A stretch of 64,000 nt of DNA from Streptomyces nodosus (GCF_008704995.1 NZ_CP023747.1:248001-312000), one strand, 5' to 3'. Positions 17,984 through 26,988 are shown, numbered from the stretch's first letter. Made by a program: numbers and translations. The notes: generated from the letters alone by a model not told the origin.

Positions 17984-19573
17984 TCACCAGGCCTGTCGGG
18001 TGCTGAAGAAGCGGATCCAGAAATCGGTGCGCACCGGGTCCGCGACATGGATGGACTGGAACCGCGCGCCGATCTCCATGACGGAGCCGGCGTCGGCGGC
18101 GAATGCGGGCCAGTGCGGTAGGCCGCTGCCGTTGGGGTCGCCGGTGGCGGCGAAGTTGATCCAGTAGGAGGAGAGGGTTCGGGCGATGTCGTGATCCTTT
18201 TCGGTCCACGACGTGGTGCCGTCGGCGGGGTTGCCGAAGACGTAGTCGATCTCGGAGCCGTGGGACGCCCGGCTCGGGCCGCCACCCGGCACCTGGGTGC
18301 GGTGGGTCCAGAAGTAGGTGTGCAGGCTGCCGGTGGTGTGGCAGGTCCAGTCCGTGCCCCACAGGTAGGTCGACAGACGGGAGTTGTCCCGTGCCGCCCG
18401 GCTGCCGGCCGCGGCGGCCTCGTCGTCCGTCGTGGCCGGGTAGAGCCGCAGGAACTCCTCGGCCAGCGGCCCGAACTTGCGCCGGGCCGCCGTGACATGC
18501 TGCTCCAGCGTCACGTGGACCGGCGGCGATCCGGGGCGGACCGTGCGCCGTCCGGCACGCAGTGCGGCGACCATCGTCTGGGGTACGGCGCCGCTCTCGT
18601 CGAGGTTGTTCCCGGTGAGGTAGTCGACGTCGTTCTGCGCGCCCTTGGCGTATGTCTCGTCGTAGCCGGCGGGGATCGCCCAGCCGTCGACGACGGGACG
18701 GAAGAGAGGGGGTCCTGCCGTGCCGCCGGTCTCTACGGTCGTGTCGACGGGATGACGGCCGTCGACCAGCTTGCGCCAGTGCAGGCTCCGCAGCTCGCGC
18801 GCGGTCTGTGCGCCGTGCACCCGTGCGTAGCGGTCTCCTGCCGTCTCGGCGTCGGCGGGAAGGCGGTAGGAAGTGGAGAGGTAGCGCAGTTCGGGGTCTC
18901 GCGCGTAGCGCGCGTGGCTCTGCGCGACAGCCCGGTGGAAGAGCCCCTTGGCGAGTGGGGACATGGCCAGGAAGTTGGCCATGCCGGCGCCCGCGGACTG
19001 GCCGGCGACGGTGACCCTGCCAGGATCGCCGCCGAAGCATGCGATGTTGTCACGTACCCAGCGCAGGGCGGCGACGCAGTCGAGCAGCCCGTAGTTGCCG
19101 GAGGAGCCGTGTCCGGACTCCCCGCTCAACTCGGCGGTGGCGAGGAAACCGAAGGCGCCCAGACGGTAGTTGAAGGTGACGACGACAAGGCCCTTTCGTG
19201 CCAGCTTCTCGCCGTCATAACGCGGATGTGCCCCGGTGCCCTCGCGGAAGCCGCCGCCGTAGATCCACACGAGGACCGGGCGGAGTTCCGCGGTGGAGGG
19301 TGCGCCCGTCCAGATGTTCAGGTTCAGGCAGTCCTCGCTCATGGGGACGTCGACACCGGTCGCGGCCGCGTCGGTCGGCGCCTGCGGGCACATGGGCCCG
19401 AACCGGCCGGTCCGCCGTACACCCTCCCAGCGTCGCGGCGGCTGCGGCGCCTGCCAGCGCAGGTCACCTACCGGCGGGGCGGCGTAGGGGATGCCGCGGA
19501 AGACGGTGACGGACCGGTCCCGGCACGGTACTCCCTCGACGGGCCCGGCCTCGGTGTCCACGGTGTGACGCAT
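17984..19573 (-). CDS. type B carboxylesterase
   Basis: 529 residues, full family length, no signal peptide. Family landmarks in order: FRGIPYAAPPVGDLRW, EDCLNLNIWTG, VLVWIYGGGFREGTG (oxyanion hole), GNYGLLDCVAALRWV, nucleophile elbow VTVAGQSAGAGMANFLA (Ser about 203), Glu/Asp in NNLDESGAV and the His likely in SRASHGSEIDYVFGN. Hydrolyses a carboxylic ester. Sits in the operon between the binding protein (22 nt gap) and the GntR gene (26 nt gap). In this context the ester may be an aromatic or phthalate-type ester taken up by the importer; cytoplasmic action is expected. Confidence 0.9.
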   Translation of the reverse strand: MRHTVDTEAGPVEGVPCRDRSVTVFRGIPYAAPPVGDLRWQAPQPPRRWEGVRRTGRFGPMCPQAPTDAAATGVDVPMSEDCLNLNIWTGAPSTAELRPVLVWIYGGGFREGTGAHPRYDGEKLARKGLVVVTFNYRLGAFGFLATAELSGESGHGSSGNYGLLDCVAALRWVRDNIACFGGDPGRVTVAGQSAGAGMANFLAMSPLAKGLFHRAVAQSHARYARDPELRYLSTSYRLPADAETAGDRYARVHGAQTARELRSLHWRKLVDGRHPVDTTVETGGTAGPPLFRPVVDGWAIPAGYDETYAKGAQNDVDYLTGNNLDESGAVPQTMVAALRAGRRTVRPGSPPVHVTLEQHVTAARRKFGPLAEEFLRLYPATTDDEAAAAGSRAARDNSRLSTYLWGTDWTCHTTGSLHTYFWTHRTQVPGGGPSRASHGSEIDYVFGNPADGTTSWTEKDHDIARTLSSYWINFAATGDPNGSGLPHWPAFAADAGSVMEIGARFQSIHVADPVRTDFWIRFFSTRQAW

Positions 19574-19599
19574 GACGTCCTTCCCACCCCGGCCGGTCG

Positions 19600-20292
19600 T
19601 CAGACGACTCGCGACACCGGGGACGTGTCCAGCAGCAACGCCCTTCGGGCGGAGCCGACGTGATGGCGCATCGCCGCGACGGCCGCATCGGGATTACGCG
19701 TGACGATGGCGAGAAAGATGGCCTGGTGTTCCTCCAACGACCCGGACCTCGGGTGCTGCGCGGACAGGTTGCGGTACTGGCGCATCACCAGCGGGTAGAG
19801 CAGCGTGTCGTAGGCACGGGCCAGGGTCGTCTGGTGCGAGGCCTGTTTGATCTGCTGGTGGAAGCGCCGGTTGCCGCCCGAGTAGGCGTCCTGGTCCCCA
19901 CGGGTCTTCACCTCCTCCATGTCCTGGAGGGTGCGGCGCATGTCCTCGATCTCCCCGGGGGTGGCGCGTTCGGCCGCCTTGCCGGCCAGAGCGGACTCCA
20001 GCGTCTCGCGGGCCTCCAGGATGTCCGCCGCCTCCTCCACTGAGAAGCTGCGGGTCCGCACCCCGCGGTTGACCTCACTGGTGGCGTAGCCTTCCTGCGT
20101 CAGCCGTACCAGCACGGATCGCATGGTGCTCCGAGACACGTCGAACATCCGGGTCAGGTCCGCCTCGGTCAGCCGCGTGCCGGGGGCGATGCTCCCCGAC
20201 AGCAGCAGGGAGCGAAGCCCGTCGTAGGTCTGACTCTGCCTGGTGCCCGATGTTCTCGCCTCGGGTGCGGCAGCGTCACCGTCGTGGTCCAC
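19600..20292 (-). CDS. FadR-subfamily GntR regulator (copy 1)
   Basis: 230 residues from GTG 20292. The winged helix at residues 20-85 (LRSLLLSGSIAPGTRLTEAD, MFDVSRSTMRSVLVRLTQEG) precedes an FCD ligand-binding domain (ILEARETLESALAGKAAERA, RRFHQQIKQASHQTTLARAY, EEHQAIFLAI, MRHHVGSARRALLL) whose His/Asp metal ligands are present. About three quarters identical by eye to the regulator at 30970, including the recognition helix, so both probably bind the same TNGTNNNACNA-type sites. It is embedded in the operon (26 nt before the esterase), with no operator of its own seen. Confidence 0.92.
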   Translation of the reverse strand: MDHDGDAAAPEARTSGTRQSQTYDGLRSLLLSGSIAPGTRLTEADLTRMFDVSRSTMRSVLVRLTQEGYATSEVNRGVRTRSFSVEEAADILEARETLESALAGKAAERATPGEIEDMRRTLQDMEEVKTRGDQDAYSGGNRRFHQQIKQASHQTTLARAYDTLLYPLVMRQYRNLSAQHPRSGSLEEHQAIFLAIVTRNPDAAVAAMRHHVGSARRALLLDTSPVSRVV

Positions 20293-20366
20293 CTCGAGCG
20301 CCCTTTCGTTCCGCGGGGTTGAGAGCCGAGGTGTGCACCCGGCCGGCTGCACGGGGGGGCGGGTTC

Positions 20367-21218
20367 CTACCCGGCCAGTGAGGGGTAGAGGCGGCGTGCG
20401 GTTCCCGCGAAGATCTCCTGCCGGGCCGCCGCGGGCAGTGGTGCCAGCACGGTGCGCGCCAGGTCGACGAGCTCGGTCAACGGCTGTTCGGCCGCGGGAA
20501 GGTTCGATCCCCAGGCGATGCGCCCGGCGCCGAAGGACTCGATCACGGGCGTGAGGAACTCGATGGCCCTTTCCCCCGCCGCGTGCAGCGGCTCCAGGTT
20601 GCGGTGGGTGAGCTTCAGATACAGACCCGGATGGCCGGCCAGCTCGGCGACCTCTTTGCCGGCACGTTCCGGACCGGCTGCGATGTCGGGGTATCCGATG
20701 TGGTCCAGGAGCACCCGGACGGTGGGGAACCGCTCCAGTACGTCCACGAGCTGTCCGGTGGCCGCACCCAGCCGCATCTGGAGGCAGACGGTGACGTCGA
20801 GTTCTCCGGCGGCGTGCCAGAACGGGTCCGCCTCGGGTGCGGCGAACCACTCTCCCTGGGTGGGCACGGTGCTGCCGCTGGTGAACAGCCGGACCCCGGC
20901 GAGACCCCGCACGTCGACGGCCGAGGCCAGTCGCGCCGGGGCGTCGAGGGTGAGCGGGTCGAAGGTGCCGACCGCGAGGAGCCGTTCCGGGTGGACGGCG
21001 ACGCTGTCGAGGACGTAGGAGTTGCGGTAGCCGTAGGCGGTCGTGGCCTGGACCAGGACGGACTGCCGGATGCCTGCCTCGTCCATGCGGGCGAGCATGC
21101 CTTCGGCGGTCACCGGCCGGGAGGTGGCCCAGGCGGACGGCTTCCCGCCGATGGGCGACCACGGATACCGGTTCTGGTCCTGGGCGATGACGTGGCAGTG
21201 CGTGTCGATGATGTCCAT
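20367..21218 (-). CDS. amidohydrolase_2 family hydrolase, LigI-like fold
   Basis: 283 residues. TIM-barrel metal-hydrolase landmarks: MDIIDTHCHVIAQDQNRYPW with the HxH pair, QSVLVQATTAYGYRNSYVLD, RVLLDHIGYPDIAAGPERAG and RIAWGSNLPAAEQPLTE. Length and motif spacing match COG3618 enzymes such as 2-pyrone-4,6-dicarboxylate lactonase (LigI). The usual catalytic Asp in the last motif (GTD/GSD) is Asn here (GSN), seen in some uncharacterised family members. Together with the LigJ-like and HpcH genes it suggests a lactone or decarboxylation step of a dicarboxylated aromatic; the reaction is not assigned. Confidence 0.8.
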   Translation of the reverse strand: MDIIDTHCHVIAQDQNRYPWSPIGGKPSAWATSRPVTAEGMLARMDEAGIRQSVLVQATTAYGYRNSYVLDSVAVHPERLLAVGTFDPLTLDAPARLASAVDVRGLAGVRLFTSGSTVPTQGEWFAAPEADPFWHAAGELDVTVCLQMRLGAATGQLVDVLERFPTVRVLLDHIGYPDIAAGPERAGKEVAELAGHPGLYLKLTHRNLEPLHAAGERAIEFLTPVIESFGAGRIAWGSNLPAAEQPLTELVDLARTVLAPLPAAARQEIFAGTARRLYPSLAG

Positions 21219-21233
21219 GGATCTTCGCTCCTG

Positions 21234-22217
21234 TCAGACGTCGGGGTAGTCGCCGTCGGCGAACAGCGCACGTGGGTCGTCGGCGAAGTCCGCGTCCAGC
21301 AGGCCCTGGTCACGCGAGTAGCGCACCAGAGCGGCCAGGCTCGGCTCGTTGGCGGCCACTCCGTAGGGCACGGGATCGCCGCCCGTCTGTGCGGCTTGGC
21401 GGGCGAACCGCGGCAGCTCGGTCCAGTCCGGGTCGATGGCCAGCTGCCGCCGCTTGGCCTCGGCGAACGCCGCGTACAGCGCGGTGGCCAGCGAGGGGTC
21501 GCGGGCGACGAGGTCCGCGCGCAGGGCGATGAGGGAGTGCAACGGGTAGACGCCGGTGCGCAGGTGGTGGTCCGAGGCGACGATGTCGGCCTCCGGGAAC
21601 AGCGGGTACGGGGTGTCACCGTCGCTCGCCCGTGGTTCGGCTGTCGCGGTCCAGCCGCTGCGCGGCGCTCCCGCGCGGCCGGTGCCGGCGTTGCCGGTGA
21701 ACGCGGCGTCGATCTCACCGGCGCGGAGCAGCTCGCCGAGCGAGCGGCCGTCGGTGACGCGCTCCACGTTGGGCGGCACTCGGCCCTCGACGTGGTCGTC
21801 GTCGTCCACCACCCAGGTGATCTTGCGGATGTCGACGCCGTACTCCGACGTGAGGACGCCGCGCGCCCATACTCCGGTGCTGACCGAGTAGGCGCGCACG
21901 CCCACTCGGCGGCTCTCCAGGTCGCGCGGCACCCGGATGCCGGAGCGGGCGCCGCACTGGATGTCGCCGTGGTGGAAGCGGCGGTTGAGGAAGACCGGGA
22001 TCGCGGTGAGGGGAATGCCGGCCTGGCGGGCCATCAGGTAGGACACCGGTGCCAGTTCGCACACGTCGAACTCGAGGTCCCGGATCATCCGTCGGTAGGC
22101 GCCGATGACCGGCCTGACCGCTATCTCCTCGACGGCGTACGTGGCCGTGTCGGTCACCGGGGCGGGGATGTCACGCGCGTGCGCGTAGTCCCCGAGGGCG
22201 GTGGAGAGCTTCTCCAT
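21234..22217 (-). CDS. Pht5-like / NMT1-fold protein (paralogue C)
   Basis: 327 residues from ATG 22217, which has AAAGGCAGG close upstream; ATG 22238 is the alternative. The sequence follows the 4,5-dihydroxyphthalate decarboxylase pattern: LSTALGDYAHARDIP, MIRDLEFDVCELAPVSYLMA, TAIPVFLNRRFHHGDIQCGA, RRVGVRAYSVSTGVWARGVL, EYGVDIRKITWVVDDDDHVE, PPNVERV. The fold is that of periplasmic-binding-protein type II but there is no signal sequence, as in Pht5-type enzymes. Third of three related genes in the operon. Decarboxylase activity is inferred from family naming only; a soluble binding role is possible. Confidence 0.78.
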   Translation of the reverse strand: MEKLSTALGDYAHARDIPAPVTDTATYAVEEIAVRPVIGAYRRMIRDLEFDVCELAPVSYLMARQAGIPLTAIPVFLNRRFHHGDIQCGARSGIRVPRDLESRRVGVRAYSVSTGVWARGVLTSEYGVDIRKITWVVDDDDHVEGRVPPNVERVTDGRSLGELLRAGEIDAAFTGNAGTGRAGAPRSGWTATAEPRASDGDTPYPLFPEADIVASDHHLRTGVYPLHSLIALRADLVARDPSLATALYAAFAEAKRRQLAIDPDWTELPRFARQAAQTGGDPVPYGVAANEPSLAALVRYSRDQGLLDADFADDPRALFADGDYPDV

Positions 22218-22304
22218 TTCCTGCCTTTCGTCTGTCATTCGGTGGGGCGCTCCGACGCCAACCGGCCGCCGGGTCCGGCGAGCCGTGCGGATCGGCCGCC
22301 GGGA

Positions 22305-23177
22305 TCAGCCGCCGAGGCGGGACGCCGGGACACCCAGGGCCGCGCAGGTGCGGTCGACGATGGCGTCGAACTCCACGGCCCGCGGGACGACCTCCTGCTC
22401 CAGGGCGTAGGCGGCGGCCCTGGTGAACGGGCCGCGCAGACCCGCGAAGCCGACCGGGTCGATCGCGGCGGTCGGCGCCGTGGCCGCCGCCGCACGCATC
22501 GCGTCGAACGCGGCGAGGATCGCCGGGGAGTGCTCGCGGGCCGCCGCCCCGGTCATGCCGACGACGTGGTTGACGGGAGTGAAGCCGGTGCTTGCCGCCC
22601 ACTCGGCGGCCACCTTGCGCGCGTCGGTGATGGCGGTGCGGATCCGGTCGTCCGAGGGAAGCTCGTTGCCCATGATCCCGAACTCGACCCGTCCGTCCAG
22701 GAAGTCGGCCGGCAGTTCGGCGCCCTCGGGCGCACGGGTGACCCAGGAGGGGTCCTCGCAGCCGTCGACGTGGGCGCCCTCGTAGGTCCGCCAGTCGATC
22801 TTGCGCAGGTCGACGCCGTAGCTCTCGGTCAGGAAGCCGCGCACCCAGACACCCGTGGTCTGGCTCCAGGCGCGCACCCCGACGCTGTGCCCCTCGATGG
22901 CCTGCACCGTCAGCCGGCCCATCGTGACCAGCGTCTGGTGCTGGTCCCGGCCGAGGGCCGTGATCGGCAGCAGCAGTACGTCACGGCCTTGGGCGACCGC
23001 CTGCAGCAGGGTCACGATCGCGAGCTCGCACACATCGGCGCCGGTGCCGTCGACGAAGCCACGGGAGGCCTTGTGGATCGGCCTGGTGCCCAGCCGTTCG
23101 AACCGTGTCCCGGTCTCCTCGACGGCCGTCCCGGCCGCCGCGGCCAGGTCGTCGCGGCCCAGAACCACCTTCATCAT
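22305..23177 (-). CDS. Pht5-like / NMT1-fold protein (paralogue B)
   Basis: 290 residues from ATG 23177, overlapping the DUF3500 stop (ATGATG across 23177-23174). More divergent than paralogues A and C but clearly the same fold: GTGADVCELAIVTLLQAVAQ, LLLPITALGRDQHQTLVT, HSVGVRAWSQTTGVWVRGFL, SYGVDLRKIDWRTYEGAHVD, FTPVNHVVGMTGAAAREHSP, AAAYALEQEVVPRAVEFDAI. It lacks the canonical start (LxxxxGDYxHTR). Tight coupling to DUF3500 suggests the two products act together. Confidence 0.72.
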   Translation of the reverse strand: MMKVVLGRDDLAAAAGTAVEETGTRFERLGTRPIHKASRGFVDGTGADVCELAIVTLLQAVAQGRDVLLLPITALGRDQHQTLVTMGRLTVQAIEGHSVGVRAWSQTTGVWVRGFLTESYGVDLRKIDWRTYEGAHVDGCEDPSWVTRAPEGAELPADFLDGRVEFGIMGNELPSDDRIRTAITDARKVAAEWAASTGFTPVNHVVGMTGAAAREHSPAILAAFDAMRAAAATAPTAAIDPVGFAGLRGPFTRAAAYALEQEVVPRAVEFDAIVDRTCAALGVPASRLGG

Positions 23178-24346
23178 TTTCTCCTCGGTCCGTTGTGGGG
23201 ATGCCGTGCGTGGTGCTGACGCAGCAGGTCGGCGCCGTAGTCGCCCCCGTTCGGGGTGCGCACGATGGTGTGAATGTGCCGGCGGGTCGGGTGATCGTTG
23301 GCGTACATCACGCCCGGCATGTGCTCGAACTCGACCAGGATCACCGGGCTGTGCAGGCGGTAGTAGAAGACGCCGTCCGGGTCGCCGACCCACCCGAACC
23401 AGGTGTTGCCCTCGTGCGCCAGGACCTCGTTCATCCGGACCTTGGCATGCCCGGGGTCGGCCCGGTCGGTGTACAGGGCGATCAGCTCGAGCGCCGCGCG
23501 CCGCTGGTCACCGGTCAGGCCGCTGAGCGGCAGGCCTGCGAAGTCCAGCTCCCAGTTGTCCCGGAAGGCGCCGACGAACAGCTCGTTCGGCAGTTCGTCG
23601 GCGATCGTGGCCCGCTGTCGCTGGGGCGCCGACAGTCCGGCGAACAGCTGCTGCCCCGCGGCCTCCTCGGCGCGGAAGGCGGTCGTCCCGGCGTACTTGC
23701 CGCCGTGGGCGGTCTCGGGTTCGGCGCCCAGGAACGTCGGGGTGAGGACCATGTGGTCGCCGACCAGGGCGCAGTTGACGTTCACATGGTGGCCGTCGAG
23801 CTGCCAGCCGAACGGGCCCTCGCCGAGCGGGTCGCCGTAGACGCTGAACCAGTACAGCCACTCGTTGAGCTTGTCGGTCTCGCCGCGGATCTCTCCGATG
23901 GTCAGGTTGAGGTGCATCAGGTCGACGACCTGGCGGTACCCGGCGTCGCTGAGGCCGGCGTGGAGGACGTCCAGGGCGAGCTGCCGCTTGATGTCGTCCA
24001 GTTCCTCCAGGCACAGGCCGTGGCGCAGGAAGTAGCGTGCCCCGTTGTTCCAGTGGCGCCAGGTCACGTCCCGCATCGGGAAACGCGCGTCGTGCAGTTC
24101 GTTGGGGGTGAGTGCGCGCAGGTAGGCGGCGGTCGCCTCGCGGATCCGGTTGGTGTCGGCCCCCGTTGCGTTCAGCGGGTACAGATCCGGGACCGGTCCG
24201 TCGGACGTGACCACCCCGCGCAGCGGCTCGTCGGCCGCTTCGCGGCGCCAGTCGATCTTGGCGAGCAGTTCCGGTGTCCAGAGTTCCGGTTTGCGGGTGG
24301 GGGCCGAGGGCCGCACCCGCAGTTCCGAGTCGTCCATGCCTTCCAT
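23174..24346 (-). CDS. DUF3500 protein
   Basis: 390 residues from ATG 24346 (AAGGAGAAGAGG upstream). Family landmarks: LALDVLHAGLSDAGYRQVVD, LNEWLYWFSVYGDPLGEGPF, GWQLDGHHVNVNCALVGDHM, TPTFLGAEPE, VRMNEVLAHEGNTWFGWVGD, GVFYYRLHSPVILVEFEHMP. The many conserved His (DGHHVNVN, RRHIHTIVRTPNGGDYG) and acidic residues suggest a metal site. No signal peptide, so cytoplasmic here. No function is established for DUF3500 to my knowledge; this gene sits between two Pht5-like paralogues, which is informative context. Confidence 0.88.
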   Translation of the reverse strand: MEGMDDSELRVRPSAPTRKPELWTPELLAKIDWRREAADEPLRGVVTSDGPVPDLYPLNATGADTNRIREATAAYLRALTPNELHDARFPMRDVTWRHWNNGARYFLRHGLCLEELDDIKRQLALDVLHAGLSDAGYRQVVDLMHLNLTIGEIRGETDKLNEWLYWFSVYGDPLGEGPFGWQLDGHHVNVNCALVGDHMVLTPTFLGAEPETAHGGKYAGTTAFRAEEAAGQQLFAGLSAPQRQRATIADELPNELFVGAFRDNWELDFAGLPLSGLTGDQRRAALELIALYTDRADPGHAKVRMNEVLAHEGNTWFGWVGDPDGVFYYRLHSPVILVEFEHMPGVMYANDHPTRRHIHTIVRTPNGGDYGADLLRQHHARHPHNGPRRK

Positions 24347-24382
24347 CGCCTCTTCTCCTTCTGGTGGTGGTCGCCGGTCCGC

Positions 24383-25300
24383 TCAGCCTTCGAGGAACGC
24401 CATGTCCTTCTGGATGCGGGCCAGGTCGACGGGGGCACTGACGAGTCCCTGTTCCAGGGCGTAGCGGGCCGCGACCTCCAGACCCCGGGCGAGTGTGTCG
24501 CTCCATCCGGCGGTGACCGCCCGGCCCGCCGCGGTGGTGAGGTCCCGCTCGGCGGCGGTCTCGTCGATGCCCCGGGCAAGCGCCCGGAACAGGGCGGTGA
24601 CCGCGTCGGGCCGGGAGCGCAGGACGTCGTCACGGACGACCAGCAGATGGTTCGCCGGCACGGTCCCGTGGCGTTCCGTCCATGCCGCGGCCGCTTCCTC
24701 CGCGTCCTTGATCACCGGGACCAGGGGGATGCCCTGGACACCGATGGCGCGCGGCCCCAGCACTGCGGCGTCCACGTCCCCGGCCTGTAGGAGGGCCGCG
24801 ACGGCGCCGGTGGGCGACCGTTCGACGTTCGGGGGGTTCACATAACTGGCGACGTGCGCGTCCTCGGTGGTGACCCAGGTGACGTCCGACGCGTCGACGC
24901 CGTAGTCCTCGCGCAGGATCCCCCGTACCCACATCCCGGTGGTCTGTCCGTAGGACCGCACTCCGATCCGGTGGCCCGCGAGGCGCCGCGGGTCGAGGTC
25001 GGGGCCGTCGGGGAGTCGGGTCAGCGAGTGGTGGTGCGTGGCGCCGATCAGCACGGCCGGAAGCAGGGTGACCGGCACGCCCGCGTCACGGGCCAGCAGA
25101 TAGGTGGCGACCGGCATCTCGCAGACGTCGAACTCCAGACCGCGGACCATGCGTGGGAAGGCGGAGTGCAGCGGTGAGGCTGTCAGGAAGCGGCACTCGA
25201 CGTCCTCCACGGGGATCGTGCCGTCCCTGAGTACGCGGGTGTGCGGGTAGTCCCCGAGCAGGACGTCCAGTGCCCCGTCTGCTGCGGAGGGGATGTTCAC
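24383..25300 (-). CDS. Pht5-like / NMT1-fold protein (paralogue A)
   Basis: 305 residues if the start is GTG 25300, which has AAGGAG nine nt upstream; an in-frame GTG at 25333 overlaps the previous stop but has a worse site. Closest of the three to the classical 4,5-dihydroxyphthalate decarboxylase pattern: LDVLLGDYPHTRVLRDGTIP, VEDVECRFLTASPLHSAFPR, MVRGLEFDVCEMPVATYLLA, HRIGVRSYGQTTGMWVRGIL, EDYGVDASDVTWVTTEDAHV, VPANHLLVVRDDVLRSRPDA. In the operon it follows the TPP enzyme. Either a decarboxylase of an aromatic dicarboxylate or a cytosolic ligand-binding relative. Confidence 0.8.
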   Translation of the reverse strand: MNIPSAADGALDVLLGDYPHTRVLRDGTIPVEDVECRFLTASPLHSAFPRMVRGLEFDVCEMPVATYLLARDAGVPVTLLPAVLIGATHHHSLTRLPDGPDLDPRRLAGHRIGVRSYGQTTGMWVRGILREDYGVDASDVTWVTTEDAHVASYVNPPNVERSPTGAVAALLQAGDVDAAVLGPRAIGVQGIPLVPVIKDAEEAAAAWTERHGTVPANHLLVVRDDVLRSRPDAVTALFRALARGIDETAAERDLTTAAGRAVTAGWSDTLARGLEVAARYALEQGLVSAPVDLARIQKDMAFLEG

Positions 25301-25329
25301 GGCTGTGGTCTCCTTGCTCCTCGTCCGGC

Positions 25330-26988
25330 TCACACGTCCTCGCCGTACCAGAGGCGCCGGTAGGGCGGGCTGAGCACCTTGCGCGTGATGCGGACGTCGA
25401 TGACGGTCGGGCGGGGCTCACGGACGTACGCGGCGAGTGCCGCGCGCAGCTCGTCCGTGGTGCGGACGGTCGCGCCGGACCCGCCGAGGGCCACCGCCAC
25501 CGCGCCGAGTTCCGGTGTCGGGATGATCGCGAGCTCCGGGTCGAGCCCCTTCGCTGCGGACTTGTGGTATTCGGCGCCGAGGCCCTCGTCGTTCATGACG
25601 ACGGCCAGCAGTGGCACGCCGTACCGGCACGCGGTCTCGAACTCGGGCAGGTGCATCAGGAAGCTCGCGTCGCCCTCGACCACGAACGACGGCCGTCCGC
25701 CGTCCGCGACGATCTTGCCGATGGTCAGCATCGGGGCCTGCCCGATCGCTCCGAACATGCCGTAGTTGGAGACGATCTCGCGGGAGCGCTGGAACAGCAT
25801 GGTTCCGAAGTCCGTCTGGTGGCCGCTGCCGAGGACCAGGTCGATCTCGCCGGGAAGCTCTTCGTCCAGCACCGTGATCGCCTCACGCGGGTCGATCCGG
25901 CCCGGCTCCCGCACGAAGTCGGCGGGGTCGACCAGTGGGGCGGACAGCCGGCCGCGGACTTCCGCGGTGTGGAAGCCATCGATCCGTACGGAACGGCGGG
26001 CGAGCTCCTGGTCCAGCGCGTCCAGCGCGGTCACCGCGTCGGCGCGGACATAGACGTCGGCGGCGGCCCCGTTTCCCATCACCAGATGCTCGGCGGTGTC
26101 GATCTGGACGTATTTCGCCTCGGGGAAGAGATAACCGGCCTCGGTCGTGTAGTGGTTGAGGCTGGCCCCGACCGCGATCACGCAGTCGGCTTCCTGCAGC
26201 AGCTCCATCGCCACCCGGTTGCCGAACAGGCCGGAGATGCCCACGTGGTGCTCGGTCCGCTCCCGCAGCCAGTTCTTCGCCTGCAGCGTGGTGGCGAGCA
26301 GTGCCCCTGTCCGTTCCTGGAGCCGCAGCACGCCCTCACCGGCGTCGGCCTGGCGCGCGCCGCGACCCGCGATGATCACGACCTGCTTGCTCGCCTGCAC
26401 GATGTCGGCGGCGCGCGTGATCCGCTCGGGGTCGGGCAGTGGCCGCTGCCGGTCGATCAGTTGGGTCGACGGCACATACGGCAGGTCCAGGGCGTCGCCG
26501 AATTCATGGGTCTGGATGTCCATCGGCGCGCTGATCATGACCGGGCGCGACTCGGTACGGGCGAGGTGGAAGGCGCGCTGCACGACCTCCTGTGCCTGGT
26601 CCGCGCGGTCGAGGTGGACGTAGGCGCACTCGATGGCGGCGGCGAAGCGGCCCTGGTCGAGGTACTGCGCGGCAGCCTTGTCGCCCCAGGCGGTCTCGCC
26701 GCAGAGCGCGACCAGCGGGGTACGGGCCCGCGCCGCGACGATCATCGAGGTGGCGAGCTGCGAGACGCCCGGACCACTGGTCGTCGTGATCACTCCGGGC
26801 CGGCCGGATGCTCGCGCCCAGCCGTCTGCCATACCGAGGCCGGAACCCTCGTGCCGCACTTCGAACAGCCGCGCTCCGCGCTCGGCGAGGGCGTTCATCC
26901 AGTGCATGTTGGCGTCGCCCATCATGCCGAAGACGTCCCGGGTGCCTTCCTGGACGAACGCCTCGGCCATGGCTTCATAGACCTTCAT
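25330..26988 (-). CDS. thiamine-diphosphate enzyme (acetolactate synthase-like)
   Basis: 552 residues from ATG 26988, overlapping the stop of the LigJ-like gene. Three TPP domains: Pyr domain with catalytic Glu in LFEVRHEGSGLGMADGWARA, a central domain (ASKQVVIIAGRGARQADAGE), and the PP domain with the Mg-TPP motif VVEGDASFLMHLPEFETACR then VPLLAVVMNDEGLGAEYHKS. It lacks an obvious FAD-binding signature match, so acetolactate synthesis itself is unlikely. Members of this group decarboxylate or ligate 2-oxo acids. A second, distant TPP enzyme occurs in block 5 (56190), each next to aromatic catabolic genes and an amidohydrolase. Substrate unassigned. Confidence 0.87.
   Translation of the reverse strand: MKVYEAMAEAFVQEGTRDVFGMMGDANMHWMNALAERGARLFEVRHEGSGLGMADGWARASGRPGVITTTSGPGVSQLATSMIVAARARTPLVALCGETAWGDKAAAQYLDQGRFAAAIECAYVHLDRADQAQEVVQRAFHLARTESRPVMISAPMDIQTHEFGDALDLPYVPSTQLIDRQRPLPDPERITRAADIVQASKQVVIIAGRGARQADAGEGVLRLQERTGALLATTLQAKNWLRERTEHHVGISGLFGNRVAMELLQEADCVIAVGASLNHYTTEAGYLFPEAKYVQIDTAEHLVMGNGAAADVYVRADAVTALDALDQELARRSVRIDGFHTAEVRGRLSAPLVDPADFVREPGRIDPREAITVLDEELPGEIDLVLGSGHQTDFGTMLFQRSREIVSNYGMFGAIGQAPMLTIGKIVADGGRPSFVVEGDASFLMHLPEFETACRYGVPLLAVVMNDEGLGAEYHKSAAKGLDPELAIIPTPELGAVAVALGGSGATVRTTDELRAALAAYVREPRPTVIDVRITRKVLSPPYRRLWYGEDV

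Noticed and set aside
20583..23219. A very long plus-strand open frame (878 codons) across the amidohydrolase and Pht5-like genes
   Set aside because: It is antisense to three well-supported genes, shows no family motif and has the Gly/Arg/Val-rich look of the complement of high-GC coding DNA. Similar antisense frames at 412-1986, 25270-27264, 46622-48397 and 56061-58007 were dropped for the same reason.
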